A DNA stretch of 21,898 bases from FEN-1297 sp964530445 (GTDB taxonomy: Bacteria > Bacteroidota > Ignavibacteria > Ignavibacteriales > Ignavibacteriaceae), in NCBI GenBank assembly GCA_964530445.1, contig CAZHBJ010000040.1:1-21898 (forward strand). Direction: 5' to 3'. The notes under the pieces are model-generated. The model did not search any database. It had not been told where the DNA came from and saw only the letters and a program-made list of their open reading frames with translations. The stretch's first letter is position 1. Each line of letters begins with the position of its first letter. Positions 21,851 to 21,898 of this stretch are shown here, piece after piece. The translations under genes were made by a program, and so were the position numbers.

Positions 21851-21898
21851 GACAGTGTTCTAGATTTTATTACCCGTCATAAATATCCAAACCACGAA

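Overview
The window is an AT-rich bacterial chromosome segment. The gene set points to the Bacteroidota/Ignavibacteriota side of the tree: an ECF sigma/anti-sigma operon carrying DUF4252 genes, a sigma-54 two-component system, many secreted proteins ending their leaders in A-Q or S-Q, a MarR-GNAT fusion, and a maltodextrin/glycogen phosphorylase. I infer something like an Ignavibacteriales member; there is no rRNA or marker gene here to prove it. No tRNA, rRNA, CRISPR array, transposase or phage gene was seen.

Layout. 1-3,950: envelope or stress genes on both strands (three-BON-domain secreted protein, CBS-pair protein, secreted PEBP/YbhB protein, a 37-codon membrane ORF, an unknown anchored protein), closed by a bidirectional terminator. 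3,980-6,152 (minus): ECF sigma factor, membrane anti-sigma-like protein and two tandem DUF4252 proteins, preceded by an ECF-type promoter that suggests autoregulation. 6,528-8,698 (plus): beta-CASP metallo-beta-lactamase RNase and a SAM methyltransferase. 8,741-13,753 (minus): MarR-GNAT fusion with an unusually clear palindromic operator, glycogen phosphorylase, a VOC dioxygenase-like protein and a DUF1003 membrane protein.

13,974-20,026 looks like one functional unit and is the most interesting part. A histidine kinase and a sigma-54-activating response regulator (plus strand, overlapping by 4 bases) are flanked by four minus-strand genes for exported proteins: a Ca-loop/Gly-rich protein, an OB-fold-like protein, an outer-membrane beta-barrel candidate, and a small basic protein with one DxDxDG loop. 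All three transcription units formed by these genes have a sigma-54-like promoter (GG-N10-G[C/T/A]). Upstream of each lies a perfect CGAC-N6-GTCG dyad that I propose is the binding site of the response regulator. This reads as a self-contained envelope signalling regulon whose function I cannot name.

20,198-21,898: an AlkD-family DNA glycosylase, a divergent secreted CHRD-domain protein, and a gene-free end holding three 13-base hairpins spaced 51-52 bases apart, which look like a dispersed-repeat cluster.
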